64,000 bases of DNA from CBDFGN01 sp965247065. Lineage in GTDB: Bacteria; Bacteroidota; Bacteroidia; Cytophagales; Cyclobacteriaceae. Shown here in pieces: positions 62,646-64,000 of this stretch. The notes beneath the pieces are model-generated. The model saw nothing but the letters and a program-made list of their open reading frames with translations, was not told the origin of the DNA and made no database searches. The translations under genes and the position numbers were made by a program. Location of the stretch: positions 3,038,001-3,102,000 of the forward strand of contig CBDFGN010000006.1 of assembly GCA_965247065.1 (NCBI GenBank), in the 5' to 3' direction. Positions within the stretch are counted from its first letter, which is position 1, and each line of letters opens with the position of its first letter.

Positions 62646-64000
62646 ATGAAAAGAACCAAGATTGCTCAGGTTTTAAAGGGGGATTTTATCGACCAAAAGG
62701 TACTGGTGGCCGGTTGGGTTCGAACTAAGAGAGCGAGCAAAAATGTGGCCTTTGTCGCGCTAAATGATGGGTCGGCAATTCAAAACATCCAAATCGTCTT
62801 TGATAATGAAAATTTGGACCTTGATGAACTCAAGGAAGTAAATACCGGGGCTTGTATTTCTGTATCCGGTCAGGTGGCAGCATCGGGGGGCAAGGGGCAG
62901 CAGGTAGAGGTCATTGCTGAAGCGCTGGAAGTTGTTGGGCTGGCGGACCCGGAAGAATATCCCCTGCAACCCAAACGCCATTCGCTTGAATTCCTGAGGG
63001 AAATCGCCCATCTTCGACCTCGTACTAACACGTTCGGGGCTATAAACAGGGTTCGTCACGCGCTGATCATGGCAATCCATAACTTCTTTGATAGCCGGGG
63101 ATTCGTAAATGTTCACACTCCCATAATCACCGGTTCCGATGCCGAGGGCGCTGGGGAATTGTTCCGTGTTACTACCCTGGACTTGAAAAATACGCCGCTG
63201 GACGATAACGGAGAGCCAGATAATTCCAGGGATTTTTTCGGAGTGGAAGCGAATCTTACAGTTTCGGGCCAACTGGAAGCAGAACTCGTTGCCCTGGCCA
63301 TGAGCGAAGTATACACCTTCGGGCCTACTTTCAGAGCTGAGAACTCTCATACGACCCGACACTTAGCTGAATTCTGGATGATCGAGCCAGAAATGGCTTT
63401 CTATGACCTTAATGATTGCATGGATTTGGGGGAGGATATGCTGAAGTCCATAGTCAGGGAAGTCCGCGAGCGCTGCCCAGATGATCTGGATTTCCTCAAC
63501 ATACGATACCAAGAGGAGGAAAACCAGAAGAAACAGCCTGATCGCTCGGAACTTACACTTTTGGAAAAGTTGGAGTTCGTTGTGGACAATCGCTTTGCAA
63601 GAATTCCCTATGAAGAGGCTTTGAGTATCCTCAAAAACTCCCAACCAAATCGCAAGAGGAAGTTTGAATTTCCCCTTCAGGGTTGGGGTGATGATTTCCA
63701 GTCGGAGCACGAGCGGTATTTGGTCGAGAAACATTTCAAAACGCCGGTGATCTTGTACGATTATCCAAAGGAGATAAAAGCATTCTATATGCGCCAAAAC
63801 GAAGATGGTCGAAGTGTTGCTGCAATGGACATCTTATTTCCTGGAATTGGCGAGATCATTGGGGGCTCCCAAAGAGAGGAACGTTACGATCGATTGCAAG
63901 CCAGAGTCAAGGAACTGGAGATACCAGAGAAAAGTCTTTGGTGGTATCTCGACACCCGCAAGTTTGGGACCGCACCTCATTCCGGATTTGGGCTGGGCTT
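62646..64000 (+). CDS. asnS: Asparaginyl-tRNA synthetase (3' end outside the window)
   Basis: Read directly from ATG 62646-62648: KRTKIAQVLKGDFIDQKVLV AGWVRTKR and DGSAIQNIQIVFDNENLDL form the OB-fold anticodon-binding domain, followed by the class II core with motif 2 FGPTFRAENSHTTRHLAEFW. It is open to the end of the window in the same frame; the last ~15-20 residues, including motif 3, lie outside. It charges tRNA-Asn. AsnS and RpoN side by side is an arrangement I know from Bacteroidota. It is drawn as partial at the 3' end. Confidence 0.95.
   Translation, partial: MKRTKIAQVLKGDFIDQKVLVAGWVRTKRASKNVAFVALNDGSAIQNIQIVFDNENLDLDELKEVNTGACISVSGQVAASGGKGQQVEVIAEALEVVGLADPEEYPLQPKRHSLEFLREIAHLRPRTNTFGAINRVRHALIMAIHNFFDSRGFVNVHTPIITGSDAEGAGELFRVTTLDLKNTPLDDNGEPDNSRDFFGVEANLTVSGQLEAELVALAMSEVYTFGPTFRAENSHTTRHLAEFWMIEPEMAFYDLNDCMDLGEDMLKSIVREVRERCPDDLDFLNIRYQEEENQKKQPDRSELTLLEKLEFVVDNRFARIPYEEALSILKNSQPNRKRKFEFPLQGWGDDFQSEHERYLVEKHFKTPVILYDYPKEIKAFYMRQNEDGRSVAAMDILFPGIGEIIGGSQREERYDRLQARVKELEIPEKSLWWYLDTRKFGTAPHSGFGLG

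Noticed and set aside
62760..63362. 200-codon minus-strand frame
   Set aside because: It lies fully opposite the asparaginyl-tRNA synthetase, which is unmistakable on the plus strand.
1..64000. Genome-wide reassignment of TAG to an amino acid
   Set aside because: Several genes end naturally at TAG exactly where their families end (20183, 22232, 24274, 61044), and a TAA also interrupts one relic, so decay or local error explains the in-frame TAGs better.

Overview
The window looks like a Bacteroidota (Cytophagales-like) chromosome segment. Supporting signs are type IX secretion (T9SS) C-terminal sorting domains on two secreted proteins, a PorT-like outer-membrane barrel behind a TAnnTTTG-type -7 box, a Bacteroidota-style RpoN, and a ~1560-residue secreted protein of a family I know from Cytophagales. 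This is inferred from sequence recognition only.

Layout. 1-2347: a lipoprotein PQQ-type dehydrogenase with a c-type heme domain, cut by an in-frame amber. 2600-3180: relics, including a carbamoyltransferase start and a DUF5989 peptide. 3403-18622 (minus): a long operon-like run carrying a complete branched-chain-amino-acid-type ABC importer (livM, livH, livG, livF, solute-binding lipoprotein) interleaved with an acyl-CoA ligase, two SDRs, a thiolase, two acyl-CoA dehydrogenases, a quinone-oxidoreductase-like enzyme, an ACAD10/11-type phosphotransferase and a haloalkane-dehalogenase-like hydrolase. 18745-22232 (plus, divergent): MaoC-type hydratase, enoyl reductase-like MDR, thioesterase and a second acyl-CoA ligase. 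Together they read as uptake, CoA activation and beta-oxidation-like breakdown of a carboxylic acid or lipid-like compound. 22.5-34.5 kb: a second PQQ-type lipoprotein, a T9SS protein, the giant secreted protein, CstA, a Gfo/Idh/MocA oxidoreductase and a TlpA-like thioredoxin. 35.6-38.6 kb: two membrane lipid desaturase/hydroxylase-family genes, one split by an IS982 element. 39.7-42.9 kb: a ZnuA-like lipoprotein with a LolD/FtsX-type ABC pair. 43.1-44.8 kb: a SorAB-like sulfite dehydrogenase. 45.2-47.1 kb: a sialidase-fold protein with foreign-looking composition. 47.5-58.4 kb: relics, a triple-repeat T9SS protein, a SIR2-like stub, a SelW-like protein, a damaged sulfatase array and a ParB-like fragment. 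58.4-58.65 kb: tRNA-Arg(ACG) with a duplicated 3' end flanking a small structured element. 58.8-64.0 kb: OMP, enoyl-CoA hydratase family, membrane protein, rpoN and asnS (runs off the end).

The dominant theme is gene decay. I count four in-frame TAG codons and one TAA in otherwise open genes, at least five single-gene frameshifts, an internal deletion in the thiolase, a chimeric sulfatase, one IS insertion whose removal restores the reading frame exactly, and several gene stubs. The long metabolic genes and the right-hand housekeeping genes are intact. This pattern suggests a genome under relaxed selection (for example a recent host-associated lineage), but consensus errors cannot be excluded from the sequence alone, because several frameshifts lie in short homopolymers.
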